A stretch of 64,000 bases of DNA, from contig JBNJFG010000003.1 of the NCBI GenBank assembly GCA_051746665.1, forward strand, positions 1-64,000. The letters are read 5' to 3'. Under the pieces are notes generated by a model. That model did not search any database. It saw only the letters and a program-made list of their open reading frames with translations, and was not told the DNA's origin. This DNA is from Halanaerobium sp051746665 (GTDB taxonomy: Bacteria > Bacillota > Halanaerobiia > Halanaerobiales > Halanaerobiaceae). Below, piece by piece: positions 16,559-26,610 of this stretch; positions within the stretch are counted from its first letter, which is position 1, and each line of letters opens with the position of its first letter. Both the position numbers and the translations under genes were made by a program.

Positions 16559-17521
16559 TTAACCTTTCTCAACTTTTCTATATTTGCTTGGAGCTAAACC
16601 CATGATTTTTTTAAAAATTCTAGAAAAATAATATTGATCATTATAATTTAATTTTTGTGATATTTCTTTAACTGTTAGCTGTGTGAGATCGAGAAGCTGA
16701 CAGGCTTTTTTTATTTTTAAATGGATAAAAAAATCTATTGGTGAATAAGCAGTTTTTTCGTTAAAAACATTGGTTAATTGACTTTTTGATAAATTATTCA
16801 GATCAGCAAGTTCCTGCAGGCTTAAATTTTTTTCAAGATTCTGCTGCATATAATCAATAGTTTTCTCAACATAAGCACTCTGCTGATCAACTCTTATTTT
16901 AGCATTATCAGAAAAATAAATAACAGCAAGCAGATGTCCTAAGGTTTGTGATGCATAAATTAAGTTTTTTTTGGTAAAACCTCTGTTAAAAGTTCCAAGT
17001 AAAATATTAAATAATTTAAAAATAAGTGGAAACTTATCAAGATCTGGTGAAGATATTATAATCTCTTCTAACTTATCTTTAAAATAGTAGCCCACATTTT
17101 CACCAGCAAAATGAAGCCAGTAAATATCCCAGCTGTTATCAGCTAAAGACCCATAGTTGTGGGCCAAATTAGCTGGAATAAATAAAATATCACCTTTGTT
17201 TAGATTCTGCTGTTTTTTTTCAGTTTTAATAAAGCCCTTTCCAGCTGTACAGTAAATAAGTATATGAGTTTTGCTGCCCTCCTCTCTTTTACGATAATGA
17301 TATTTTGCATTGGGGAAAAAGCCAATATCTGTAATATAAAGATTTTTAATCAGTGGATTGATAGATAAATTATCGATTATCTTTTTTGGAATCACAGTAA
17401 TTATTTCATTTTTAAAGCCTTCCTGTTTTCTTTTATTCATCATAAATATATTATATTTCATTTTTCTTAATATTTCAAATAAAATAAGAATATAGTGCAT
17501 CTTTTTAAGAGTTAAGTCCAT
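16559..17521 (-). CDS. AraC-family transcriptional regulator
   Basis: A 320-residue regulator. It has an AraC-type cupin sensor domain (about 60-170, with HILIYCTAGKGFIKTE and GDILFIPANLAHNYGSL) and a C-terminal double helix-turn-helix (about 220-318) with LSLQELADLNNLSKSQLTNVFNEKT and VKEISQKLNYNDQYYFSRIFKKIMGLAPSKYRK. The cupin probably binds a sugar. It is transcribed divergently from the DUF5107 gene with only about 60 bases between, so it is likely to regulate that gene and perhaps the importer. The start is uncertain: none of the early ATGs has a good ribosome site, and the first 26 residues may not be translated. Confidence 0.88.
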   Translation of the reverse strand: MDLTLKKMHYILILFEILRKMKYNIFMMNKRKQEGFKNEIITVIPKKIIDNLSINPLIKNLYITDIGFFPNAKYHYRKREEGSKTHILIYCTAGKGFIKTEKKQQNLNKGDILFIPANLAHNYGSLADNSWDIYWLHFAGENVGYYFKDKLEEIIISSPDLDKFPLIFKLFNILLGTFNRGFTKKNLIYASQTLGHLLAVIYFSDNAKIRVDQQSAYVEKTIDYMQQNLEKNLSLQELADLNNLSKSQLTNVFNEKTAYSPIDFFIHLKIKKACQLLDLTQLTVKEISQKLNYNDQYYFSRIFKKIMGLAPSKYRKVEKG

Positions 17522-17584
17522 TGTGCCAGTAGTTAAATTTAGATAAAATTAGAGTATAATAATTAATCAGAGGAGATGATCAAA

Positions 17585-20500
17585 TTGTCTGAAAAAATTA
17601 GTGTTAAAGTGTGGGAGGAAATGGTAGAAATTGAAACATATCCTGTAGGAAATGCTGATAAAAATCCAATGTTTCTAGATAAAAGGGTTTATCAGGGGAG
17701 TTCAGGTAAAGTTTATCCTCTTCCAGTAATTGAAAAAATTTATGATAATAAAATCATGAAAGAATATAAGATGATTTATTTAGAAAATGAATATTTAAAA
17801 ATAGAAATTCTACCTGAATTAGGTGGCAGAATCCAGAGGGCTTATGATAAAACAAATGGCTACGATTTTGTATATTACAATCCGGTCATAAAACCAGCTT
17901 TAGTGGGATTGGCTGGCCCCTGGATTGCAGGAGGGATTGAGTTCAACTGGCCTCAGCATCACCGTCCTTCAACTTATAGTCCGGTGGAATATTCTTATGA
18001 AACCCATGATGATGGTAGTGCTGTAGTCTGGGTCAGTGAAATTGATAGAATGTATGGAACAAAAGGAATGGCTGGGTTTAAACTTTATCCAGATAAAGCA
18101 TATTTAGAAATAATAGGACAGTTATATAATAAAACTGAACTTCCACAGACATTTCTTTGGTGGGCCAACCCTGCAGTAGCTGTCAATGAATATTACAAAT
18201 CAATTTTCCCGCCAGATGTAAATGCTGTATTTGATCATGGAAAAAGAGATGTATCAAAATTTCCAATAGCAACTGGAGAATATTATAAAGTTGATTATTC
18301 AGCTGGAGTAGATATTTCAAAATATAAAAACATACCTGTACCAACTTCATATATGGCATATCATTCTGATTATAATTTTGTTGGAGGTTATGATTATTCA
18401 AAAGAGGCTGGAATCCTTCATGTTGCAAATCATCATATCTCACCAGGTAAAAAACAGTGGACCTGGGGAACAGGTGATTTTGGACAGAGATGGTATCAAA
18501 ATCTAACAGATTATGGTACTGGTGAATATATAGAATTAATGACAGGAGTATATACAGATAATCAACCAGACTTTACCTGGATACAGCCACAGGAAGAAAA
18601 AACTTTTAAGCAATATTTTATGCCTTACAAAGGTTTAGGCGAAGTAAAAAATGCTTCTAAAGATTATTTATTAAACTTAGAAATTGATAAAAAAGAAGCA
18701 GAGATATCTATTTATTCAACTTCTAAAAAAAGTAACTTAAAAATAATTTTATCTGAAAACAAAAATATTTTATTCAGTGAAAAAATAAATTTAGATCCTA
18801 AATTTTCTTATAATAAAAAAGTAGAAATAAATAAATTAACCCAAAAATCAAATTATACTTTAAAATTATTAGATAGCGATAATAATGAATTGATTTCTTA
18901 TTCACCTGCAGCAGAAAAATTATTAAAAACTCCTGATCCTGCAGAGGCTGCAAAAAAGCCAGAGGAAATTCAAACAAATGAAGAGTTATATTTAACTGCT
19001 GTTCATTTAGAACAATACCGACATGCAACTTATGATCCAGATCCTTATTACCTGGAAGGTTTAAAAAGAGATCCGTATGATATTCGAATTAATAATGCAT
19101 ATGGGAGGTTATTATTAAGAAGAGGGTTATTTGTTGAAAGCGAAAAATATTTTGAGCGTGCTGTTGAAAGATTAACTGACAGAAATCCGAATCCATATGA
19201 TAGTGAAGCATATTATAATCTGGGTTTGTCTTTAAAATATCAAAAAAAGTATCATAAGTCTTTTGAGGCTTTTCATAAGGCTATTTGGTCTGGGAACTGG
19301 CAGGATAGCGGTTATTATGAACTTGCAGCACTAGCTTATAGAAAAAAAGAAATTACAGATGCTCTTGAATATATTGAAAAATCTATAATTAAAAATTATC
19401 ATAATACTAAATCTAGGAACCTTAAAACTGCACTTTTAAGAAAATTAGATAAGTTAAATCAAGCAGAAAAATTTGCAGAAGAAACTATAAAAATTGACAA
19501 ATTAGATTTTGCTGCTAGAAGTGAATTATACTTTATTAAAAAAAGAAGAGGCGAAAGAAAAGCTGTTGAAGTTGCTAAAAATGATATTTTAAATATTTTA
19601 AGAAATGATCATCATAACTTTTTAGAACTTGCTCGTGATTATGGAAAGGCATTTTTATATCAAGAAGCAATCGATATTTTAGAAATTTATTTATCTAATA
19701 ATAAAACAGATGAATTAAATATATATCCAATGATATATTATTATTTAGCCTATTATCATTTAGAAATAGCTAATATAAATGAATCTAAAATTTATTATGA
19801 TAAAGCTGCAGCTGCAAATTCTGATTACTGTTTTCCAAATAAGTTAACTTCTATTAATGTTTTGGAATCAGCAATAAAAATTAATTCTCAAGATGCAAAA
19901 GCTCCCTACTATCTGGGTAATTTGTATTATGATAAAAAACAATATGATAAAGCTATAAAATTATGGGAAAAATCAAGAGATATAGATAATTCAACTGCTG
20001 TAATTCATAGAAATTTAGCTCTAGCTTATTATAATAAACTAGCTAAAAAGGAAAAAAGTAAAAAATCATTAGAAAAAGCTTTTAAAATAAATAATGATGA
20101 CAGCAGAATACTTTATGAGTTGGATCAGTTATATAAAAAGCTGGGATATTCAAATCAAAAAAGAAAAGATTTTTTAGATAAATATATGAATCTCGTAAAA
20201 GAAAGAGATGATTTATATACAGAATATGTTACTTTAGAAAATAATCTTTCTAATCATAAAAAAGCTTTGGAATTGTTATTAGAACGACATTTTCATCCCT
20301 GGGAAGGTGGGGAAGGTAAAGTTACCTCTCAGTACAAATTTGCAAATATAGAACTGGCTAAAGAAAATATAGAAAAGGGAAATTACAATAAAGCAAACGA
20401 ATTTTTAGAGGCAGCAAGAAGCTATCCTGAGAATTTAGGAGAAGGGAAATTACCTATAGCTAAAGATAATGATCTTGATTATTATAAAGCTTTGATTTAT

Positions 20501-20923
20501 AAGAAAAATAATGAGATTGAAAAAGCAAAAATCTATTTTGAAAAAGCTGCAGTAGGATCAGATGATTTATCAGATATGCTTTATTATAATGATCAACCAG
20601 CACATATGATTTTTTATCAGGGGCTGGCATTAGAAGAATTGGGAAGAAAAGAAGAAGCGCTTTCTAAGTTTAATAGTCTTTATGATTATGGAGAAAAACA
20701 TTTTTTTGATGAGGTAGAAATTGATTATTTTGCAGTTTCCTTACCTGACTTTTTAGTATTTGATGCAGATTTGGACGAAAAAAATAAAATTCACTGCAAA
20801 TATCTAATGGGATTATCATTAATTGCTAAAGGAGAAAATGAAGAAGCAAAACTGTTATTTAATTATATTAAAGAACGAGCTCCTTATCATCAGGGAATAA
20901 AAAGAAAATATTTAATGAGCTAA
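17585..20923 (+). CDS. DUF5107 domain protein with C-terminal TPR repeats
   Basis: A large (about 1112-residue) soluble protein without a signal peptide. Residues up to about 350 form the DUF5107 domain, an aldose-epimerase-like beta-sandwich rich in Trp and Tyr (GPWIAGGIEFNWPQHHRPSTY, TFLWWANPAV, GTGDFGQRWYQNLTDYGTGEYIELMTGVYTDNQ). After a linker, residues 450-1110 hold many tetratricopeptide repeats. The start is TTG 17585: the ATG at 17576 abuts the AGAGGAG ribosome site and is too close. TATAAT at 17555-17560 may be its -10. It is adjacent to the AraC regulator and the sugar importer, so it probably acts on sugars; the reaction is unknown. Confidence 0.8.
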   Translation: MSEKISVKVWEEMVEIETYPVGNADKNPMFLDKRVYQGSSGKVYPLPVIEKIYDNKIMKEYKMIYLENEYLKIEILPELGGRIQRAYDKTNGYDFVYYNPVIKPALVGLAGPWIAGGIEFNWPQHHRPSTYSPVEYSYETHDDGSAVVWVSEIDRMYGTKGMAGFKLYPDKAYLEIIGQLYNKTELPQTFLWWANPAVAVNEYYKSIFPPDVNAVFDHGKRDVSKFPIATGEYYKVDYSAGVDISKYKNIPVPTSYMAYHSDYNFVGGYDYSKEAGILHVANHHISPGKKQWTWGTGDFGQRWYQNLTDYGTGEYIELMTGVYTDNQPDFTWIQPQEEKTFKQYFMPYKGLGEVKNASKDYLLNLEIDKKEAEISIYSTSKKSNLKIILSENKNILFSEKINLDPKFSYNKKVEINKLTQKSNYTLKLLDSDNNELISYSPAAEKLLKTPDPAEAAKKPEEIQTNEELYLTAVHLEQYRHATYDPDPYYLEGLKRDPYDIRINNAYGRLLLRRGLFVESEKYFERAVERLTDRNPNPYDSEAYYNLGLSLKYQKKYHKSFEAFHKAIWSGNWQDSGYYELAALAYRKKEITDALEYIEKSIIKNYHNTKSRNLKTALLRKLDKLNQAEKFAEETIKIDKLDFAARSELYFIKKRRGERKAVEVAKNDILNILRNDHHNFLELARDYGKAFLYQEAIDILEIYLSNNKTDELNIYPMIYYYLAYYHLEIANINESKIYYDKAAAANSDYCFPNKLTSINVLESAIKINSQDAKAPYYLGNLYYDKKQYDKAIKLWEKSRDIDNSTAVIHRNLALAYYNKLAKKEKSKKSLEKAFKINNDDSRILYELDQLYKKLGYSNQKRKDFLDKYMNLVKERDDLYTEYVTLENNLSNHKKALELLLERHFHPWEGGEGKVTSQYKFANIELAKENIEKGNYNKANEFLEAARSYPENLGEGKLPIAKDNDLDYYKALIYKKNNEIEKAKIYFEKAAVGSDDLSDMLYYNDQPAHMIFYQGLALEELGRKEEALSKFNSLYDYGEKHFFDEVEIDYFAVSLPDFLVFDADLDEKNKIHCKYLMGLSLIAKGENEEAKLLFNYIKERAPYHQGIKRKYLMS

Positions 20924-20931
20924 AAGATATA

Positions 20932-20958
20932 AACTCCACAGAAATGTGGAGTTTTTTT
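20932..20958 (+). terminator. terminator of the DUF5107 gene
   Basis: AACTCCACA and TGTGGAGTT pair around a GAAA loop and run into seven T. Confidence 0.85.
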
Positions 20959-21039
20959 GAAGGATTAAGCTCATATTTGTGGAAATATAAAGGTAGAGAT
21001 TGAAAAAAATCAGATAAACTTTTTGCAGAAAGGAACTAT

Positions 21040-22200
21040 ATGAAAAAACAAACTTTTTTAATTTTATTATCTTTACTATTAATAATTTCATATCCTATTA
21101 CTGCCGCAGATAACAATTATCATAAAGGTTTTAATCTTGTTAACTTTTTTAAATCAGGCGCTAATTATTTAATAGATTACAAATTAAAAAATATGTCGCT
21201 GGAAGAAAAAGTAGGACAATTATTTCAAGTAGGTTTTCAATCTAAAAGTATTGATAGAGAGATTAAAGATTTAATAGAAAATTATCATATAGGTGGGGTA
21301 ATATACTTCACCAGAAATATAGAAAACTTAGAACAGACAGCTTCTTTATCTAAAAATTTGCAAGAATTAGCTTTAGATAGTGGAGCTGGTATACCACTTT
21401 TTATATCAGTTGATCAAGAAGGCGGAAAAGTTAGAAGGATTAAAGATTTAACATATTTTCCTGCAAATATTGAAATTGGAGCCACAGGAGATAAAGAACT
21501 AAGCAGAAAAGCAGCTGCAGTTACAGCCAAAGAGTTAAAAGGGCTTGGAATTAATGTTAATTTAGCACCTGTACTTGATGTAAATAACAATCCAGCTAAT
21601 CCTGTTATTGGTGAGAGATCTTTTGGAGCAGATCCTATCTTAGTTGCAGAAATGGGAGTGGCCTATATAAAAGGTCTACAGGCTGAAGGTATTATTGCAA
21701 CTGCAAAACATTTTCCCGGTCATGGAGATACTGCAGTAGATTCTCATTTTGATCTACCGGTTATTAATCATTCTAGAGAAAGACTTGATCAGGTTGAATT
21801 ATATCCTTTTAAAAAAGCTATAGAAGCTGGTGTTGATAGTATTATGGTTGCCCATATATATTTTTCAACTATTGAGTCGGAAGCTGGGATTCCTGCTACT
21901 TTATCAAAAGCAGTTTTAAATGATTTATTGCGAGAAGAGCTAAATTTTGAGGGTGTAATTATTACTGATGATCTGGAAATGGGAGCAATTACAAATTTTT
22001 TTGGCACAGCTGCAGGAGCAGTTAAAACCATTGAAGCTGGAGCTGATATAGTTTTAATTTCACACAGTTATGATAAACAGAAGCAAGCAATAGAAGCAGT
22101 GATAGCAGCTGTTGAAAATGGAAGAATCAGTGAAAAAAGAATTGAAGAATCGCTTCGAAGAATTATTAAACTTAAAGGAAAAAGAATTAATATATTTTAA
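21040..22200 (+). CDS. glycoside hydrolase family 3, NagZ-like beta-N-acetylhexosaminidase
   Basis: A 386-residue single-domain GH3 enzyme with a signal peptide (about residues 1-23), so probably exported or lipid-anchored outside. Motifs are FISVDQEGGKVRRI (122-135), NVNLAPVLDVN, the NagZ-type loop AKHFPGHGDTAVDSH (His228 as likely acid/base helper) and the nucleophile region ITDDLEMGAI (Asp310/311). The KHFPGHG loop is characteristic of enzymes acting on N-acetylglucosaminides such as peptidoglycan fragments. It is probably monocistronic. Unlike cytosolic NagZ, the signal peptide suggests cell-wall turnover or scavenging outside the membrane. Confidence 0.88.
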   Translation: MKKQTFLILLSLLLIISYPITAADNNYHKGFNLVNFFKSGANYLIDYKLKNMSLEEKVGQLFQVGFQSKSIDREIKDLIENYHIGGVIYFTRNIENLEQTASLSKNLQELALDSGAGIPLFISVDQEGGKVRRIKDLTYFPANIEIGATGDKELSRKAAAVTAKELKGLGINVNLAPVLDVNNNPANPVIGERSFGADPILVAEMGVAYIKGLQAEGIIATAKHFPGHGDTAVDSHFDLPVINHSRERLDQVELYPFKKAIEAGVDSIMVAHIYFSTIESEAGIPATLSKAVLNDLLREELNFEGVIITDDLEMGAITNFFGTAAGAVKTIEAGADIVLISHSYDKQKQAIEAVIAAVENGRISEKRIEESLRRIIKLKGKRINIF

Positions 22201-22248
22201 TTAAATTACATTTAGGATAATTGTCCGGTCCTAATTCATATTGAATTT

Positions 22249-22278
22249 AAACTTCACTGATTTGTGGAGTTTTTTCTT
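22249..22278 (+). terminator. terminator of the GH3 gene
   Basis: AACTTCAC pairs with GTGGAGTT (one G-U) around a 6-nt loop, followed by TTTTTCTTTTT. Confidence 0.7.
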
Positions 22279-22355
22279 TTTAAGAAGGATAAAAATTATA
22301 TTTAGAGAATTATATATATAGCATAATATAAATATAGTTAGGAAAGGAGTATAAG

Positions 22356-23951
22356 ATGCCAGTAGATAATTCTGATTTCCAAAGTCTTTTGACAAATATT
22401 GATCGAAAATATACTCCTCTGAGAGAAGTAATTAAAGAATCATGGAATCGGAGCAGCAACTATGGTTTAAAAACTGATAGTTTTGAAAATAAAGTATTGT
22501 TGAATAGAAAAGAACTTGAAAAAAGAATAAATAAAAATCGAGATATAAAAGATAAGTTTGATTTAATAGCTTCTGAATTTAGAGAAAATTTAAGTGAAAT
22601 TTCTGCAGTTTTTTTCATAACTGATAAAGAAGGTTATGTGCTTTCTGCAAAAAATCATTTAAATGAATTTATAAATTTAAAAAATGGTGAAAATTTTAGT
22701 GAGTTTTATTTAGGAACAAATGCAGCTGGCTTAGCTCTTTATTCTAAAAAACCAGCTACAGTTAAGACAAGAGAGCATTATTTTAAATACCTTACAGCAT
22801 ATAATTCTACAGCTTATCCTATTTTAGATAAATATGATAATTTAAAGGGGAGCATTGCTGCTTTTTATACTGGTGAATTTGATAATAACTTATTGGAAAT
22901 GATAGTTAAATTATTTGCTTTCGCTTTTACAGATAAAATACCGGCAGAAAAAATATTAAAAAACAAAAATGATAAATCAGCTCCCAATACTGGCTCAAAA
23001 GCAAGATATTCCTTTACAGATATTATCACCAATTCTTCAAATATGGAAAAAGCAATTGAAGTTTCACAGATTGCAGCCAGAAATGATTCAACAGTTATGT
23101 TAGTTGGAGAAAGTGGTACTGGAAAAGAAATGTTTGCTCAGGCAATCCATAATTATAATCATCGTAAAAACAGCCCTTTTGTAGCAGTAAATGTTGGTGC
23201 TGTTCCAAAAGATCTGGTAGAAAGCGAATTTTTTGGTTATGAAGAAGGGGCATTTACTGGAGCAAGAAGAGGAGGCCGTCCTGGTAAATTTGAACTAGCA
23301 AATGGAGGTACGATTTTTTTAGATGAAATAGAGGAAATGACACTTTCAGCTCAGCAAAACTTATTAAGGGTTATTCAGGAAAGAGAAGTTACAAGAATTG
23401 GTGGGACACATGCACTGCCAATAGATGTAAGAATAATTACTGCAACAAAATCAAGACTAATTGATAAAGTTAAAAAGGGAGAATTTAGAGAAGATTTATA
23501 TTATAGACTTAATGTCATTAGAATTCCAATTCCTAAATTAAAAGATAGAGAAGATGACATTATGATTCTGGTAAATAATTTTATAAAAATTCACTGTCAA
23601 AAATTTGGAATACCAGATAAAAAAGTAGCAGAAGAAAGCAAAAAATTTTTTTTAGAATATAATTGGCCCGGAAATGTAAGAGAATTAGAAAATATGATAG
23701 AAGGGATTATTACATTTGCTTTAGATGATGAAGTAATAAAACCAGAACATCTTCCAAAAGAATTAAAAAAACCACAAAACACTGAGAAAACAAAAGTAAA
23801 AACAATGAGTCTTGAAGCTGCAGAAAGAGATGCTGTATTGAATGCTCTAAAGAAAAGTAATAATAACATTTCAAAGGCAGCATCAATCTTAAATATCAGT
23901 CGCGCTACTTTATATAATAAACTAAACAAGTATAATATCGAAAGGGAGTGA
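22356..23951 (+). CDS. sigma-54-dependent transcriptional activator (AcoR-like)
   Basis: A 531-residue enhancer-binding protein. The N-terminal GAF-like sensor (about 70-190) precedes an AAA+ domain with Walker A GESGTGKE (251-258), the sigma-54-contacting GAFTGA loop (298-303) and Walker B FLDEIEE. A Fis-type helix-turn-helix closes the protein (NNNISKAASILNISRATLYNKLNKY). It binds upstream DNA and remodels sigma-54 holoenzyme. It overlaps the next gene and opens the H4MPT cluster. A -24/-12 promoter is found at 28285 and rpoN at 47626, so it most likely controls this cluster. The GAF ligand is unknown. Confidence 0.92.
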   Translation: MPVDNSDFQSLLTNIDRKYTPLREVIKESWNRSSNYGLKTDSFENKVLLNRKELEKRINKNRDIKDKFDLIASEFRENLSEISAVFFITDKEGYVLSAKNHLNEFINLKNGENFSEFYLGTNAAGLALYSKKPATVKTREHYFKYLTAYNSTAYPILDKYDNLKGSIAAFYTGEFDNNLLEMIVKLFAFAFTDKIPAEKILKNKNDKSAPNTGSKARYSFTDIITNSSNMEKAIEVSQIAARNDSTVMLVGESGTGKEMFAQAIHNYNHRKNSPFVAVNVGAVPKDLVESEFFGYEEGAFTGARRGGRPGKFELANGGTIFLDEIEEMTLSAQQNLLRVIQEREVTRIGGTHALPIDVRIITATKSRLIDKVKKGEFREDLYYRLNVIRIPIPKLKDREDDIMILVNNFIKIHCQKFGIPDKKVAEESKKFFLEYNWPGNVRELENMIEGIITFALDDEVIKPEHLPKELKKPQNTEKTKVKTMSLEAAERDAVLNALKKSNNNISKAASILNISRATLYNKLNKYNIERE

Positions 23952-23956
23952 AAAAC

Positions 23957-25234
23957 TTGGATGCAGTTGCAGTAATTGATATCAAAGAATCAATTGTAGT
24001 AAGAGCAGTTGCTGGCAAAAGAAATGAATATAAAGAGGTTGAAAGTAGAATCTTGGCTAAAACCGAGAAGAGCCCGTTAGAAGTTGCTTCTGCTTTTTAT
24101 AAGAAATTGGGAATTAGAAAAATTTATATAGCTGATTTAGATGCAATTTTAGGTAAAGGAAATAATTTAGAAGATATCAAAGAAATTAAAAAACAATATC
24201 CTGACTTAGAAATAATTCTTGATGCTGCTTTTGCTGAAAATAATTCTCCAATTCCTTATTTAAAAGAATTTTTAGATTATGCAGTTATAGCTACAGAAAC
24301 AATTGAAAGTTTATCTTTTTTAAAAGATCTAGCCGAATTTAATTCTCGAATTATAATTAGTGTAGACTTAAAATCAGGAAATTTAATTCATAATATTCAA
24401 GAGTGGCAGGACAAAAATTTAGAAGAAGTTATAAATGAAATGACTGATTTTGGTATAGAAAATTTCATTATACTTGATTTAGCTAATGTTGGTACTGCTG
24501 CAGGTATTTCAAAATATATCAAAGAACTTAAATTGAAATTTCCTGAGCTTAATTTTATAACTGGTGGAGGAGTTAAAGACTACAGAGATATTAAAGAATT
24601 AAAAAGAATGGATTTTTCAGGAGTTTTAATTGCTTCAGCTTTTCATAATGGATCATTGGGTAAAAAAGAAGTAGCTTTAATTGAAAATGATGAAGTACTA
24701 TATCAAGCTGCTTGGTGTATAACTGGAGCTGGCCATCTGCTTAAGGAGAGTATTGATCAGCTAGAAAAAAGTTTAGCAGAACATCAAAAATTAAAAATTG
24801 ATATTTATTTAAGTGAAGCAGCTTATGAGGTTTTAAAGATTTATAAATTTTATCATCGTTTAGAAGATTTAAACTGTGAAATTCACAGAGATAATTCTGC
24901 AAGCGCGCCAATTATGGGAAGAATATATAAGGGTTATTATGATTTATTAATATCTGCACCAACAACTTCAAATACTGCTGCTAAATTTGTACTGGGGATT
25001 TCTGATACTTTAGTTAGTAATATGCTGGCCCATGCTGGCAAATCAAAGCTGCCTGTGGTAATTTTACCAACAGATATAGATCAAAATCTTGTTTCGGCTG
25101 CTCCTGATAAAGAAGTTGATGTTTTTCCACGAGAAATTGATCTAAAAAATACAGAAAAATTATCACAAATAACTGGTACCCGAGTAATTTCGAAACCAGA
25201 AGAGGTGGAATCATGCTTAAACGAATATTTATAA
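23957..25234 (+). CDS. HisA-like protein fused to a DmrB-type flavoprotein
   Basis: The first about 240 residues form a HisA/HisF-like TIM barrel (COG1411 type: VAVIDIKESIVVRAVAGKR, IISVDLKSGNLI, FITGGGVKDYRDI). The last about 180 residues are a flavoprotein domain (ITGAGHLLKES, a SAPIMGRIYKGYYDLLISAPTTSNT block, GISDTLVSNMLAHAGKSKLPVVILPTD) like DmrB/archaeoflavoprotein, which reduces dihydromethanopterin. HisA-like genes occur in methylotroph and archaeal H4MPT clusters; the fusion is the notable part. GTG 23948 overlaps the ribosome site, so TTG 23957 is preferred. It probably acts in H4MPT synthesis; the role of the HisA half is not known to me. Confidence 0.8.
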   Translation: MDAVAVIDIKESIVVRAVAGKRNEYKEVESRILAKTEKSPLEVASAFYKKLGIRKIYIADLDAILGKGNNLEDIKEIKKQYPDLEIILDAAFAENNSPIPYLKEFLDYAVIATETIESLSFLKDLAEFNSRIIISVDLKSGNLIHNIQEWQDKNLEEVINEMTDFGIENFIILDLANVGTAAGISKYIKELKLKFPELNFITGGGVKDYRDIKELKRMDFSGVLIASAFHNGSLGKKEVALIENDEVLYQAAWCITGAGHLLKESIDQLEKSLAEHQKLKIDIYLSEAAYEVLKIYKFYHRLEDLNCEIHRDNSASAPIMGRIYKGYYDLLISAPTTSNTAAKFVLGISDTLVSNMLAHAGKSKLPVVILPTDIDQNLVSAAPDKEVDVFPREIDLKNTEKLSQITGTRVISKPEEVESCLNEYL

Positions 25235-26610
25235 CAGGAAAGCTTGCATATCCATCTTTAAAAAAATCATTATCCAGATTAAATTTAGATTTTGACTATC
25301 AAATTTTAAAAATGCCAATTACAGTTGCTGCTTTAATGGACAGTGATTTTATTATTAGAAATTTAAAAAAAGCTGAAATAATGAATTTAAATAGTGAGCA
25401 AGATTTAGAAATAATTTTACCTGGCCGTTCTCGGGCTGAAATAAAAAAAATAAAAACAAAAATTAAAAATAATAAGATTAAATTTATCAGGGGACCTGAA
25501 GAAATCATTGATTTGCCAGAATTTTTTGGTAAAAAAGCACCTAAAATAGATTTTAGTCAGAAAAAAAGAGGCCATAAAATTATTGCTGAAATTAATGAAG
25601 CAGCTTTAATGGATCTAGGTCAGATAATAAAAATTGCGGATTATTATCATCAAAGTGGTGCAGATATAATTGATCTTGGATGTGTTAATGGCCGGGAGTT
25701 TCCTCATTTAGAAGAGGTTATTTATTCTTTAAAAGAAAAAGATTATAAACTCAGTATTGATACTTTTAATCAAGATGAAATTATTAGAGCTTCTAAAACA
25801 GGCATTGATTATTTATTAAGCATAAATAGTCATAATATTGAAGCTTTAAATTATGATGTCAGTTATTTACCGGTTATTATTCCAGATCCTGAGCAGGGAA
25901 ACTTAAAGTCTTTATTTAAAAATATCAAGGAAGTAGAAAAAAAAGGTTTAAAAAATTATATAGTAGATCCGATTCTTGATCCTATTAATTTTGGTTTCAG
26001 CCAGTCACTTTTTAGGTATTTAAAATTAGCTGAAGCTGAAAATTTAAAGCAGGATATGATGATTGGAGTTGGAAATTTAATTGAGTTAAGTGATTGTGAC
26101 AGCACAGGCTTAAATTTTTTAACTGCGGCCCTGGCAGTAGAGTTAAATATCAAATATCTTTTAACAACAGAAGCTTCTTTTAAAACTCGTGGTGCTGTTA
26201 AAGAATTAGATCTGGCTCTTAAAATTATTTCTCATGCAGCTCAGGAAAACAGTTTGCCGAATAAATTATCTGATCTGCTGCTTAACTTCAAAGATAGAAA
26301 AGATAGAAATTACAGCAGAGATGAGGTTAAAGAAATAAAAGATTCAATTACAGACAGCAATTATAGAATTTTAAATGATGGTGAAGCAATAAATATTTTT
26401 AATGCTAAAGAAGCTTATAGGGGTAAAAATATTGGAGAATTATTTTCAAAGTTAAAGAATGCTGAAGAACCATCTCATGCTTTTTATCTTGGCAAAGAAC
26501 TCCAGAAAGCATATACAGCTATAAATTTATCTAAAAATTATCGACAGGAAGATGAACTTAACTGGGGATATTTAAATTCTAATTTCAAGGAGAAAAATAA
26601 TGATAACTGA
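25213..26610 (+). CDS. dihydropteroate synthase-like protein (DUF6513)
   Basis: A 465-residue protein. The N-terminal part (about 1-100, FITGKLAYPSLKKSLSRLNLDFDY, KMPITVAALMDSDFI) matches DUF6513. The central barrel (about 110-380) is pterin-binding-like, with GADIIDLGCVNGREFP, KLSIDTFNQDEIIRA and YIVDPILDPINFGF in DHPS-like order. This family (archaeal MJ0107 type) travels with H4MPT genes and is thought to join or process the pterin and ribofuranosylaminobenzene parts. True folP occurs separately at 44613. ATG 25213 follows GAGGTGG and overlaps the previous gene by 22 bases. Confidence 0.8.
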   Translation: MLKRIFITGKLAYPSLKKSLSRLNLDFDYQILKMPITVAALMDSDFIIRNLKKAEIMNLNSEQDLEIILPGRSRAEIKKIKTKIKNNKIKFIRGPEEIIDLPEFFGKKAPKIDFSQKKRGHKIIAEINEAALMDLGQIIKIADYYHQSGADIIDLGCVNGREFPHLEEVIYSLKEKDYKLSIDTFNQDEIIRASKTGIDYLLSINSHNIEALNYDVSYLPVIIPDPEQGNLKSLFKNIKEVEKKGLKNYIVDPILDPINFGFSQSLFRYLKLAEAENLKQDMMIGVGNLIELSDCDSTGLNFLTAALAVELNIKYLLTTEASFKTRGAVKELDLALKIISHAAQENSLPNKLSDLLLNFKDRKDRNYSRDEVKEIKDSITDSNYRILNDGEAINIFNAKEAYRGKNIGELFSKLKNAEEPSHAFYLGKELQKAYTAINLSKNYRQEDELNWGYLNSNFKEKNNDN

